Source of the DNA: Brevibacterium sp. ZH18
GTDB taxonomy: Bacteria; Actinomycetota; Actinomycetes; Actinomycetales; Brevibacteriaceae
Direction: 5' to 3'
Length of the DNA: 53,164 bases
Assembly (NCBI RefSeq): GCF_022748595.1
Contig: NZ_JALDSX010000026.1
Coordinates: forward strand, 1-53,164
Shown: in pieces, positions 16,120-24,515 of the stretch
Position numbering within the stretch: the stretch's first letter is position 1
Layout: the number at the start of each line of letters is the position of its first letter
Position numbers and translations under genes: made by a program
The notes under the pieces: model-generated
What the model saw: only the letters and a program-made list of their open reading frames with translations
Told to the model about the DNA's origin: nothing
The model's database searches: none

Positions 16120-18033
16120 ATGACGGCGGGAACCGAGCGGCACGTTCCGGCTCGGGAACGCGTAGCCTCGGAGCCGACCAAACGGGTTCGCCCCGATCAG
16201 AAGCGAACCCTCAGGGCTCGTTACGGTCGGATCCTCCGCTTCGCCTCGGCCCAGCTGGTCATGGCCTGGTGGTTCGAGATGATGCTGCCGAGGATCGGCC
16301 TGAGCCGGTTCGCGGCAAGGAACCGAATGAAGCGCTGGCTGTCAACGGCCACGAGGTTCCGCGTCCTGGCCGTCGACCTCGGCGGGCTGATGATCAAGGT
16401 GGGTCAGTTCCTCTCGTCGCGCATGGATGTTCTCCCACCCGAGATCACCAAGGAGCTGGAGGGCCTGCAGGACGAGGTCTCACCTGTCCCGTTCGAGCAG
16501 ATCCGCACCCTCGCCGAGGCACAGCTGGGCATGGATCTCAACGACGCTTTCGACTCCTTCGGTCCACGCCCGCTGGCTGCCGCATCCTTAGGTCAGGCGC
16601 ACTCGGCCACTCTGACCCCGGAGTTGGCTGGAGAGTTCGGATTCGCCGAGGTGGTTGTGAAAGTTCAGCGCCCGGGCATCGCTGACGTTGTCGAGGTCGA
16701 TCTGCGTGCCCTGCGCCGGATCGCCGGGTGGCTCTCCCGAGTTCGGTTCGTCTCCCGCCGCGTAGATATGCCGGCTCTGGTCGAAGAGTTCGCCCATGTC
16801 AGCCTCGAGGAAATCGACTATCTCCATGAAGCCGCGAATGCGGAAGCCTTCGCCACGGATGCAGAGGCCTTCGCCAAGCCTGCGGAGGCCTTTGCCACGG
16901 ATGCAGCTGAGTCGGCAGACACCGCCGCTTCTGCAACCGGATCGGCCCGGGTACAGGTTCCGCGGATCGTCTGGGAGCAGACCACACCGCAGGTATTGAC
17001 CATGGAGGACGTCACGGCGATCAAAGCCAACGACGTCGCTGCACTGCATCGAGCCGGGATCGACCCTCACGAGGTCGCTGCGGCCTTCGCGCACACAATG
17101 TTCGACCAGCTCTTCCGCACCGGGTTCTTCCATGCCGATCCCCATCCCGGCAACATCTTCGTGACACCTGCCCACCCGGGGACAACCTCGGGGCCAACCT
17201 CGGCAGGGATAACCTCGGCGGGGCCAACCTCGCCAGGCCCAGCCTCGGCGAGGGCCGACTGGCATCTGACGTTCGTCGACTTCGGGATGATGGGACACGT
17301 ACCCGATAGCCTGCGAACGGGCTTGCGGGAGCTCATCATCGCCGTGGCAATGCGGGACTCCCGCCGCCTCGTCGCCAGCGTCGAACTCATCGGAGTTCTG
17401 CTTGACGGTGCTGACACGGAGGAACTCGAACGTACTCTCACCGCACTCTTCGCACGGTTCGGAGGCATGGGATTCGCACAGCTGCGCGACGTCGACGAGA
17501 AGGAGCTGCGAGCCTTCTCCACGGATTTCGAATCGGTGGTGCGGGATCTGCCCGTGCAGCTGCCCGAGAACCTCTTCCTCATCATCCGCTCGCTTTCCAT
17601 GGTGTCGGGTCTGTGCAGCTCGCTGAATCCCTCGTTCAATATCTGGGAGGTCGTCGAACCGTATGCGAGCGAACTGATCGAGGGGGAGAAGAGCGGCGCT
17701 GCCGGGACTGTGGCGAAGGAGGCACTCAACTTCGTGCGCCTGACCTTGGGGCTGCCGGGTCGGCTCGACAGCCTGGTCCAGAGGCTCGAGAACGGCGAAC
17801 TCTCGGTGGCCACGCCCCGGTTGGATCGTCGGGTCGCGGGCCTCGAACTTCTGGCCCGCGGGGTGATCTCGGCCGTGCTGTTCACCGGTTTCGTCGTCGG
17901 CGGGGCCGTGCTCATGTCCACGACAGCACTAGGTGGCGCACTGCTGCTCATCGCCTCGGTGCCGGCGCTCATCCACAGTCTGTCCACCCTGCTGCGACAG
18001 AGGAGACTCAGCCGCCGTCACCGGCGGCTGTGA
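16120..18033 (+). CDS. UbiB/AarF-type atypical kinase (ABC1 family)
   Basis: 637 residues. The ABC1 kinase-like fold is shown by KVGQ (93-96), AAASLGQAHSA (Ala-rich loop replacing the usual Gly-rich loop), VVVKVQRPG (Lys), FFHADPHPGNIF (catalytic loop, about 336-347) and FVDFG (about 386-390). Two hydrophobic helices end the protein, so it is membrane bound. UbiB relatives act as ATPases that support isoprenoid-quinone biology. Odd: residues 242-262 are three 7-residue repeats (EAFATDA / EAFAKPA / EAFATDA), and residues 357-376 are Gly/Thr/Ser/Pro repeats between catalytic loop and DFG. Both arise from tandem DNA repeats and interrupt loops. It is translated with the upstream padR gene. Confidence 0.85.
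   Translation: MTAGTERHVPARERVASEPTKRVRPDQKRTLRARYGRILRFASAQLVMAWWFEMMLPRIGLSRFAARNRMKRWLSTATRFRVLAVDLGGLMIKVGQFLSSRMDVLPPEITKELEGLQDEVSPVPFEQIRTLAEAQLGMDLNDAFDSFGPRPLAAASLGQAHSATLTPELAGEFGFAEVVVKVQRPGIADVVEVDLRALRRIAGWLSRVRFVSRRVDMPALVEEFAHVSLEEIDYLHEAANAEAFATDAEAFAKPAEAFATDAAESADTAASATGSARVQVPRIVWEQTTPQVLTMEDVTAIKANDVAALHRAGIDPHEVAAAFAHTMFDQLFRTGFFHADPHPGNIFVTPAHPGTTSGPTSAGITSAGPTSPGPASARADWHLTFVDFGMMGHVPDSLRTGLRELIIAVAMRDSRRLVASVELIGVLLDGADTEELERTLTALFARFGGMGFAQLRDVDEKELRAFSTDFESVVRDLPVQLPENLFLIIRSLSMVSGLCSSLNPSFNIWEVVEPYASELIEGEKSGAAGTVAKEALNFVRLTLGLPGRLDSLVQRLENGELSVATPRLDRRVAGLELLARGVISAVLFTGFVVGGAVLMSTTALGGALLLIASVPALIHSLSTLLRQRRLSRRHRRL
16843..16905 (+). repeat. three in-frame 21-nt repeats in the ABC1 kinase
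   Basis: Units 16843-16863, 16864-16884 and 16885-16905 share the pattern GARGCCTTYGCCA followed by a variable end; first and third differ at only two bases. They encode EAFATDA, EAFAKPA, EAFATDA. Confidence 0.85.
17190..17249 (+). repeat. four in-frame 15-nt repeats in the ABC1 kinase
   Basis: Units at 17190, 17205, 17220 and 17235 resemble GGGGCCAACCTCGGC and encode Gly/Pro/Thr/Ser/Ala pentapeptides between the catalytic HADPHPGN loop and the DFG motif. A degenerate partial unit precedes them. Confidence 0.8.
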
Positions 18034-18269
18034 CAACACGGTCATCCGACCCCGCCAACACCGCCAACAGCACCAGCACCGCCGACCTCGCCAACAGCAC
18101 ACACTGGAACGGCCCGACACAGCCGTAGACGAGCGCGGGCATCAAGCTGCCAACTCGAGGTGACCGGCGCATTCTCAAGTCGCGGCAAAAAAACCACAGG
18201 CGGACCCATCCACACTGGCTACGGCTCCGAATCAGCTGATGTACAACAAGAATCGCTGAAAGGACCGCC

Positions 18270-18725
18270 ATGACTACACACACCGAATCCACCCGCACAC
18301 ACCGCAGCCGAATCCAGATGGTCTCAGCCGTCTTCGGTGCCGTATTCCTCCTGGTGGGCATCCTGGGCTTCGTCCCAGGCATCACCAAAGACCTGGACAC
18401 GATCATGTTCGCAGGACACCATTCCCACGCCGCACTGCTGGGAATCTTCCAGGTCTCGGTCCTGCACAACATCGTCCACCTGCTCTTCGGAGTCGTCGGC
18501 CTTCTAGGGCTGAGGTCACGAGGACTGGCGAAGACCTACCTCGTCGTCGGCGGCATCGTCTATGGGGTGCTGTGGATCTACGGTCTCGTCGTTCCGATGG
18601 AATCGATGGGCAACTTCGTACCGCTCAACACCGCCGACAACTGGCTGCACTTTGTTCTTGCAGTAGCCATGGTCACGACCGGCATCGTGTTCGGGCGCAA
18701 GGCTCGCACCGTCTCGCAGCGGTAA
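18270..18725 (+). CDS. DUF4383 four-helix membrane protein
   Basis: 151 residues with four hydrophobic segments. Family marks are HNIVHLLFGVVGLLG (about 66-80) and the C-terminal NTADNWLHFVLAVAM (about 118-132). DUF4383 proteins are common actinobacterial membrane proteins with no known biochemical role. Start ATG has AAAGGA 5 nt upstream. It converges on the phosphate permease gene with only 3 bp between the stop codons. The 236 bp before it (18034-18269) hold no gene that I can support. Confidence 0.82.
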   Translation: MTTHTESTRTHRSRIQMVSAVFGAVFLLVGILGFVPGITKDLDTIMFAGHHSHAALLGIFQVSVLHNIVHLLFGVVGLLGLRSRGLAKTYLVVGGIVYGVLWIYGLVVPMESMGNFVPLNTADNWLHFVLAVAMVTTGIVFGRKARTVSQR

Positions 18726-18728
18726 GTC

Positions 18729-19739
18729 TCACCCGCCGAACAGTCTGACGACGAGTCCGATGATGATCGCCAGCAGCGCTGCTGCGGGGATGGTCAGCAA
18801 CCAGGCGCCGGCGACCGGGATGACGAAGCGGGCGCGCGGGTGACCTCTGCGCCCCGCATACTGAGTGCCCATGATGGCGGACCCGAGGACGAAGGTCAGC
18901 GACACTGGCACGCGCATGATGATCGCCGCGGTGTACATGAGCACTGTGGCGGTCGCATCCGCGGTCGCAGACTTCAGCGGGTTCAGATTGGCCATGCGCA
19001 CCGATAGGGTGCGGACGACCCGCCACCCGCTCAGCCCAGTTCCCAGCGCCAGCGCCGCCGCGATGAGCAGGCGGACGGGCCAGGAGATGTCGAGAACGGA
19101 GAGTTCAGAACCCCCGCTGGTCTCGACGGCGAGGATCCCGACCATGACCAGAGCCGCGATCTTCTGCGCGTCCTGGACACCGTGGACCAAGGACAGGGCA
19201 GCGGTGAGAATCGAGTCGACCATGCGCGCGCCGCGGAAAAGCGGCTTGGGTGGTGAGGAGGCAAAGACCTTCGACAACAGCAGGGTCAGTGCCCAAGACA
19301 GCAGGAACCCGAGGATGGGAGAGAGCACGAGGGGCAGGATCACCGAGTTCATGGTTTCGGCCGAGTTGACGTTGAATCCCAGGACGAGTCCCGCTCCCAG
19401 CAGTCCACCGATGAGGCAATGCGTCGAGGACACCGGCAGAGCCAGGTAGTAGGTGAACAGGCTCCAGATCGTCGCTGCGCCGAAGGCGATGATCAGACAG
19501 GTGAGAACCGCCTCGGGCGCACCGGAGAAATGAATGATGTGATTGGCGACGACGAAGGCGATGCCCTCGCCCAGCAGTGCCCCGATGAAGTTGAACACCA
19601 CGGCCAGGCCCACGGCCCAGCGCGCGCTGAGAGCGCGTCCGACAACAGCATTGCCGATCGTCAGCGCCGCATCATGGAACCCGTTCGAACCGGCGAAGAT
19701 CACCGCGGTCACGATGACTCCCGCCAAGAGCAGCTCCAC
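18729..19739 (-). CDS. pit: PiT-family inorganic phosphate permease
   Basis: 336 residues with about ten membrane spans and the duplicated PiT core. The first signature is GSNGFHDAALTIGNAV (about 17-32), the second LVHGVQDAQKIAAL (about 206-219); SSTHCLIGGLLGAG lies between them. PiT proteins import phosphate (often as a metal-phosphate) with protons. Odd: the usual Asn after Asp-Ala-Ala in copy one is Leu, and the usual HGxNDAQ is HGVQDAQ, so specificity may differ. GTG start at 19739, with AAGGAG 9 nt upstream inside the DUF47 gene, ties it to that gene 3 bp away. Confidence 0.85.
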   Translation of the reverse strand: MELLLAGVIVTAVIFAGSNGFHDAALTIGNAVVGRALSARWAVGLAVVFNFIGALLGEGIAFVVANHIIHFSGAPEAVLTCLIIAFGAATIWSLFTYYLALPVSSTHCLIGGLLGAGLVLGFNVNSAETMNSVILPLVLSPILGFLLSWALTLLLSKVFASSPPKPLFRGARMVDSILTAALSLVHGVQDAQKIAALVMVGILAVETSGGSELSVLDISWPVRLLIAAALALGTGLSGWRVVRTLSVRMANLNPLKSATADATATVLMYTAAIIMRVPVSLTFVLGSAIMGTQYAGRRGHPRARFVIPVAGAWLLTIPAAALLAIIIGLVVRLFGG

Positions 19740-19742
19740 GGA

Positions 19743-20363
19743 CTACGACTCCTTGATCGCGATGGCCGCGACGACCTTGCCGAGCTCGGTGAAGCCGTGC
19801 GCGGCGCGGACGAAGCTCTGGCCCAACTGGGAGACCGCTGCCATGTAGGTCAGCCCGCGCTTCGCGTTGGGGACAGCGTCCGACATCCGCCACTGCAAGG
19901 TCTCAACCTGATAGGTGAGGCGATTGATCGCATCGACGAAGTCCCATTGGTCGAGCTTGCCCGGCAGTCGGGTGATCATCCGCGAGGTGTGATCCGTCTG
20001 GTTCGAGAGCACCGCGAGGGTCTCCAGGACACCCGAGGGCAACTCGTCGAAGGCTTCGGAGGCGAGGATGAACCCGACTCCGTGGAGGCGGTGGCAGATG
20101 TCGCGCATGTGGTGACCGAGCAGGTAGAGGTCATTGCGGTCGAAGGGGGTGATGTAGTTCTCGCGCAGTGCTCGAAGCACCGCACCCATGTCCTCGTCGG
20201 CCTGATCACCGATCTCGCGGAGGCGATCCGAAACCTGTCGCCGCTCACTGACGTCGATGCCGGAGAGCTCGGCAAGCACCAAGTTGCACTGCCGCATCTG
20301 GCCGACCAGATCAGAGAGACGTTCGTAGAAGACAGTGTCCTGCGGTACTCGTTTGAGCCGCAT
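19743..20363 (-). CDS. DUF47 / PhoU-like partner of PiT permease
   Basis: 206 residues, all-helical, of the DUF47 family related to PhoU. It has the family pattern with conserved acidic and histidine-rich helices: DQADEDMGAVLRAL, FDRNDLYLLGHHMRDICHRL and EAFDELPS. DUF47 genes sit beside PiT transporters in many bacteria and are thought to tune their activity. Strong ribosome site AGGAGGAG 3 nt before the ATG. With the absence of phoU beside pstB, this is the only PhoU-like protein in the window. Confidence 0.87.
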   Translation of the reverse strand: MRLKRVPQDTVFYERLSDLVGQMRQCNLVLAELSGIDVSERRQVSDRLREIGDQADEDMGAVLRALRENYITPFDRNDLYLLGHHMRDICHRLHGVGFILASEAFDELPSGVLETLAVLSNQTDHTSRMITRLPGKLDQWDFVDAINRLTYQVETLQWRMSDAVPNAKRGLTYMAAVSQLGQSFVRAAHGFTELGKVVAAIAIKES

Positions 20364-20693
20364 GCGCTCCTCCTGGCCGGGGCCCGGTCACGCCGGACGA
20401 TTGTGCATGATGCCTCAATGATATGTGCCGGACGCTGAACCGTGAGAGCGCCTCTCGGCGATAGGCCGCTCGAAGCGGCTGAAATTGGAGCCCGGGGCTT
20501 CGACGATCCAACGTCCGGTGGCCCGAAGGCCACCGCCTACGATACTCGCTCACGTTTGTGAATCCACCGCCGAGGCGGGGTGAACGTACGTTGAAAATCT
20601 CACAGTCCGCACAGGGCCGGGTGAGGAATATTCTGTCTCAGCCGAAGCTGTTCAGCTGGGGAGGTTCGCTTAGGGCACCTCGGTCGAGGCGTT
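20364..20693. other. 330-bp intergenic region with hairpins
   Basis: No gene. It should hold the promoter of the DUF47-pit pair. Small perfect hairpins occur: GCCGCT / AGCGGC near 20465-20479, and CGGTGGCC / GGCCACCG with CGAA loop at 20516-20535. On the minus strand GTTCACC (20585-20579) and ATTCACA (20563-20557) are direct repeats 22 bp apart, resembling two Pho-box units in phase. Confidence 0.55.
20557..20585 (-). promoter_or_regulatory. possible Pho-box half-sites upstream of DUF47-pit
   Basis: Minus-strand GTTCACC and ATTCACA start 22 bp apart (two 11-bp units). They are about 195-220 bp before the DUF47 start, further than usual, and the middle unit does not match. Confidence 0.3.
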
Positions 20694-21287
20694 TCAGTCG
20701 AGTCCGCCGTGGCGGTGGGAGACGGCTGCGTCCTTGAGGTCCTTCGACAGCTGGTGCAGTCGGGTCCGGATCTCGGAGCTCTCTGTGCCCTCGGCGCAGA
20801 TGCCGACGAAGGCCGCGGCGCGCAGCAGCGCGATGACGACATCCCCGCGGAAGGCACCAACGAGGATCTCATCGATGGCTCGCGCCACCTCGTCGGGGCC
20901 AGCGGGAAGTTCGACTCCGGCGAGGATCTCGTCGAGCCCGATCCCCTGGGTGATCGTGCGCTGGCCGACGGCGAACATTTCGGCGAGTTCGCGCGGGGCG
21001 GTGAGGATCCATTCGCGCAGCGCATACAGCCGCCACAGCGCACCGGGGGCAGAGACAGCAGGCGCCGAGGACCACATCTCGGCGATGACCTCGAGCCCGA
21101 TATCGTCGGCGAGTTCGACGAAGCGCCTCGTTGCGGCCTCATCACGGTTGCCCTGAGCATCGCCGAGGAGGAGTGCGGCCGTCGCGTGAGAGGTCTCGGA
21201 ACGCGTGACCGGATCGGTCGAAGCGCTGAGCGAGTCGAGATCGGCGAGGGGAATGGGGCGGTGGAATCGTGGCTGTGTCATCGTCAC
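20694..21287 (-). CDS. conserved actinobacterial protein of unknown function
   Basis: 197 residues, mostly helical. I recognise a family pattern, ALWRLYALREWI (about 82-93), then a hydrophobic helix VVIALLRAAAFVGICAEG near 149-166, from other actinobacterial proteins without assigned function; some database entries name such proteins as RNA polymerase subunits, which the sequence does not support. Start is the GTG at 21287, 10 nt after GGGGGA, with an ATG two codons later as an alternative. It is divergent from the next gene across 181 bp that carries a 12-nt tandem repeat. Confidence 0.7.
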   Translation of the reverse strand: MTMTQPRFHRPIPLADLDSLSASTDPVTRSETSHATAALLLGDAQGNRDEAATRRFVELADDIGLEVIAEMWSSAPAVSAPGALWRLYALREWILTAPRELAEMFAVGQRTITQGIGLDEILAGVELPAGPDEVARAIDEILVGAFRGDVVIALLRAAAFVGICAEGTESSEIRTRLHQLSKDLKDAAVSHRHGGLD

Positions 21288-21304
21288 GAAAGTCTAGTCC
21301 CCCG

Positions 21305-21349
21305 AACTGTGCGGCGACCTGTGCGGCGACCTGTGCGGCGAACTGTGCG
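21305..21349. repeat. 12-nt tandem repeat, 3.75 copies
   Basis: AACTGTGCGGCG (21305-21316), ACCTGTGCGGCG (21317-21328), ACCTGTGCGGCG (21329-21340), AACTGTGCG (21341-21349). It lies in the divergent intergenic region 18 bp upstream of the minus-strand start. Confidence 0.9.
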
Positions 21350-21468
21350 AACTTTCGCCTCGCGGTCAGGGTTTGCCCGTCGAGCTCACAATGGAAACTA
21401 CTAAACTGGTGCCAGATTCGTGCCCGTAACCCGCGGGATGCGAGCGCAGACAACGACGAGGAACTCCC

Positions 21469-22407
21469 GTGGCAAAATCATCAGTGGCAAAGACGGGCCT
21501 GAATCGGGCGGCGAAATTCGCCGTCAATGACGATGGAACCCTCAATCCCCGTGCCCAGTCGATGCTGTCGAGGCTGTTGTCCGTCCAGCGGCCTGTGGCC
21601 TTGGCCTATGTGCGCAGCCTGCGCCGGAGGAACCCGGAGGCGACTCCGGAAGAGCTCATCAAGATCATTCGCAGGCACTACCTGACGCTGACCACCTCAG
21701 GTGGCGCGGCTGTCGGCGCGACCGCTGCAGTTCCCGGCCTCGGAACAACAGCCGCACTGGGTGTGGCCACTGCTGAGACCGCAGGCTTCCTCGAGGGCAC
21801 AGCGCTCTTCGCCCAGGCGGTCTCTGAGATCCACGGACTGCCGGTCCAGGACGCCAATCGCGCGAACGCTCTGGTCCTCGGACTGATGCTCGGCAAGGAC
21901 GGGAAGAACATCGTCCAGCGCTTCAGCAAGCAGTCCGGCGGCACGGAATCGATGCTCGGCAACTGGGGCTCAACAGTCACCAAGCAGCTGCCGGCGCCCG
22001 TCGTCGACCTGATGCTACGCAAACTGCGCAAGACCTTCATTCGCAAGTTCGCGGCTCGTGCCGGCGGGTCGCTTGTTGGACGTCTGCTGCCGTTCGGCAT
22101 CGGTGCGATCATCGGCGGCGTCGTCAATTCTCAGATGTCACGGAAGGTGGCCAAGGAGGCGAACGAGGCCTTCGGTGCCGCGCCGACCATCTTCCCTCTG
22201 GAGACAGACCCTGAGTACGTCGCACCCAAGAAGGATCGCAAACTGCTGTCGAAACTCACGAACATCGCTGCGCTTCGGGGCAAGATCAAGAAGAACAAGG
22301 CGATCGAGTCAGACGTCATCGACGAGGCCGCCGACCAGGATTCGTCCACGAGGAACGACTCATCCGGCACTCAGCCAGGCGATGACCACCCAGAGCTCGA
22401 GAAGTAA
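21469..22407 (+). CDS. conserved membrane-associated protein, function unknown
   Basis: 312 residues. A basic N-terminus is followed by RRHYLTLTTSGGAAVGATAA and a Gly/Ala-rich hydrophobic stretch (about 75-100), a helical region, a second hydrophobic Gly-rich segment LPFGIGAIIGGVVNSQM (about 206-222) and a charged, disordered C-terminus. The double glycine-rich hydrophobic pattern resembles EcsC-like proteins; I do not assign a function. The start is GTG at 21469; the site GACGAGGAAC lies upstream. It is transcribed away from the 20694 gene, and tRNA-Lys follows 117 bp later. Confidence 0.7.
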   Translation: MAKSSVAKTGLNRAAKFAVNDDGTLNPRAQSMLSRLLSVQRPVALAYVRSLRRRNPEATPEELIKIIRRHYLTLTTSGGAAVGATAAVPGLGTTAALGVATAETAGFLEGTALFAQAVSEIHGLPVQDANRANALVLGLMLGKDGKNIVQRFSKQSGGTESMLGNWGSTVTKQLPAPVVDLMLRKLRKTFIRKFAARAGGSLVGRLLPFGIGAIIGGVVNSQMSRKVAKEANEAFGAAPTIFPLETDPEYVAPKKDRKLLSKLTNIAALRGKIKKNKAIESDVIDEAADQDSSTRNDSSGTQPGDDHPELEK

Positions 22408-22438
22408 CACCCGCGCTCCTGGGCAAGGCATTCCTGGT

Positions 22439-22468
22439 TTGAGTATTCGGGCAACTTACCTCTACTAT
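22439..22468 (+). promoter_or_regulatory. promoter of tRNA-Lys
   Basis: TTGAGT (22439-22444), 18-bp spacer, TACTAT (22463-22468), in an unusually AT-rich patch 57 bp before the mature tRNA. Confidence 0.6.
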
Positions 22469-22524
22469 TATTGAGTCTCCGGCAACACCGAATGGATGCT
22501 CATCCTTCCGGCCGAGTTGGGGCG

Positions 22525-22597
<73 letters not shown>

Positions 22598-22604
22598 CCC
22601 ACAG

Positions 22605-22651
22605 AAGAACCCCTTCGATCCCAGTCAGTATCGGGATCGGAGGGGTTCTTT
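22605..22651 (+). terminator. terminator after tRNA-Lys
   Basis: 18-bp stem (22605-22622 with 22633-22650; one T-G pair), 10-nt loop, closing AAGAACCCC / GGGGTTCTT and followed by T. It could also stop transcription from the minus-strand PspC gene. Confidence 0.88.
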
Positions 22652-22677
22652 GCTGTTCGTTCCGTCGACCGCTTCTG

Positions 22678-22929
22678 TCACCGCTCGAGGCGACCGCCGA
22701 AGACCTGTTCCACAGGAATGCTGCCGTCCTGCCACGGCGTGAGCGCCCAGGCGATCAAGTATGCGCCGAGGCCCAGGACCGGAAGCAGGAACGAGGCGAG
22801 GACGAGGAGTCGGACCAACCAGACATTGAGCCCAGTCATCTCGGCGAGGCTCCCGGCAATGCCACCGAGAATGCGCTCGGGGCCTCGACGGAAGCCTGTA
22901 TTGCGAATGGAATCAAATAGTTTTCTCAT
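22678..22929 (-). CDS. PspC-domain membrane protein
   Basis: 83 residues with one PspC domain: RGPERILGGIAGSLAEMTG (about 15-33), then a hydrophobic segment VRLLVLASFLLPVLGLGAYLIAWAL typical of PspC with its paired short helices. PspC proteins sit in the cell membrane and often take part in envelope-stress signalling. Start at the ATG at 22929, after AGGGGAA; upstream reading is not family-like. No psp operon or histidine-kinase partner is adjacent. Confidence 0.85.
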   Translation of the reverse strand: MRKLFDSIRNTGFRRGPERILGGIAGSLAEMTGLNVWLVRLLVLASFLLPVLGLGAYLIAWALTPWQDGSIPVEQVFGGRLER

Positions 22930-23012
22930 TTCCCCTACGCTACGCAGACCCAAGCGCCGTCGCACGGGTGCTGACCACCTGGAAAGGTGAGGAAATCCGT
23001 AACCGGTCGCGG

Positions 23013-24293
23013 TCACGCCGAAGACGCGGTTGCCTGATTCTGGGGCTCCGTCTCTGACCTGCGAGCGAAGTCCGGAGCGTGTTCCGGCGTGATGCCCATG
23101 CCGAGGATCCTCGCGGGGACCACAGTGAGCGAGGGGAAGGTCGTGAGCAACCACAGGATCGGTGCCGGCGGGCTGATCGTTCCACCTTCATGGACGACCG
23201 GTTCGATCATCCGGTGAATGCCGCTCTGCAGCAGTTGGACCGCCTTCGTCGTCAGCATCCGCCTGCGCTGCACACGGCGGAGATCGTGAGTGGTCACGCG
23301 GCCCTTCCGCAGCGCCTCAGCGAGCAGTCGCGCCGTGGCCACCCCGTCCTGGACCGCAAGGTTGACCCCGACTCCACCCAGCGGACTCATCGCATGAGCA
23401 GAGTCTCCAATGCAGAGCAGCCCGTCGATATACCAGCGTCTGGCCTCATTGCGGCGAACGTCGAGGAGCTTGACCTGATCGAGCTCCAAAGCTCCGACAT
23501 CACTGGCCAATTCAGGGAAGGTCTCAGCGACGGCGTTCCGCAGCACATCGACGCCCTCGGCGCGGAGCCTCTCGTCCTCGCCCTTTGGGATCAGCCGAGC
23601 GATCTGCACATGCCCATCCCGCGGAATGGCGACGAATACTTTGCCATCGCGCCCGCGAGGAGCAATGGAGTCGGCGAGCTGTGCCTCAGTGTCGATGCGG
23701 AACCACCACACGTCAATCGTCGACCGCAGCTCACGCATCGACAGATTCGCCTCCTCCCGGGCTCTCGACCAACGACCGTCAGCAGCGACGACTAGAGGAG
23801 CGCTGAGATCATCGTCGCCCTCGGACGACTGCGTTCGGACTCCGACCACTCGATCGTCGTCCCAGATCAGGGAGGTCATTTCCACCCCCATCCGAAGGTC
23901 GAATCCAGGCTCACTCTCTCCCGCCTCGGCGAGCAGATTGAGGAAATCCCACTGCGGCGCAACGGTGACGAACGGGTAGGGAACATGCAGTCGGGACATA
24001 TCGGCGAGAACCTTCTCCTCACCGTCAGCGCCGGTGATGCTGACACCGGTGACGCGTCGATGGGCGAGCCGCGCGAATTTGTTGTAGAGACCGAGCTCGT
24101 CGAGCAGGCGAAGCGTCGACGGGTGGATGGTGTCGCCGCGGAAGTCGCGGAAGAAATCTTTGTGCTTTTCCAGCACCACGACACGGATGCCTCCCCGCGC
24201 CAGAAGCAGCCCGGCAACGATTCCAGCCGGTCCGCCGCCGGCGATGATGCAGTCCGCGGAGGAATCGGCATTGCCATACTCGGTATCGCCCAT
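23013..24293 (-). CDS. FAD-dependent monooxygenase / oxidoreductase
   Basis: 426 residues of the group A flavoprotein hydroxylase family (PheA/TfdB, UbiH-like). The Rossmann motif is IIAGGGPAGIVAGLLLARGG (about 16-35), ending with an acidic VVLEKH. A DG-type region is VVAADGRWSRAREE, and the second FAD motif is CIGDSAHAMSPLGGVGVN. I chose ATG 24293 because GAGGAG lies 6 nt upstream; an earlier in-frame start lacks a site. Substrate cannot be told; aromatic compounds or polyketide-like molecules are common for the family. It stands alone. Confidence 0.85.
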   Translation of the reverse strand: MGDTEYGNADSSADCIIAGGGPAGIVAGLLLARGGIRVVVLEKHKDFFRDFRGDTIHPSTLRLLDELGLYNKFARLAHRRVTGVSITGADGEEKVLADMSRLHVPYPFVTVAPQWDFLNLLAEAGESEPGFDLRMGVEMTSLIWDDDRVVGVRTQSSEGDDDLSAPLVVAADGRWSRAREEANLSMRELRSTIDVWWFRIDTEAQLADSIAPRGRDGKVFVAIPRDGHVQIARLIPKGEDERLRAEGVDVLRNAVAETFPELASDVGALELDQVKLLDVRRNEARRWYIDGLLCIGDSAHAMSPLGGVGVNLAVQDGVATARLLAEALRKGRVTTHDLRRVQRRRMLTTKAVQLLQSGIHRMIEPVVHEGGTISPPAPILWLLTTFPSLTVVPARILGMGITPEHAPDFARRSETEPQNQATASSA

Positions 24294-24515
24294 GACATTC
24301 TCCTCTGCCAGTCGGGAGCACAATCCACGGTAGTCCTCCGCCACTGCCATGGGTAGTCCCGATGATGGTTATCTCGGAGCGGAGACGCGTGGCTCCGGAG
24401 CGAAAACCGTCAAGCAGAGCGACTCCCCTAGTCGCGAAATCATCGAGCGCTCGGGACCGCCCACGCTGGTTTTGTCCGCGGACTTGCGCTGCTGCGTGAA
24501 CTCGGAATCTGAGTG

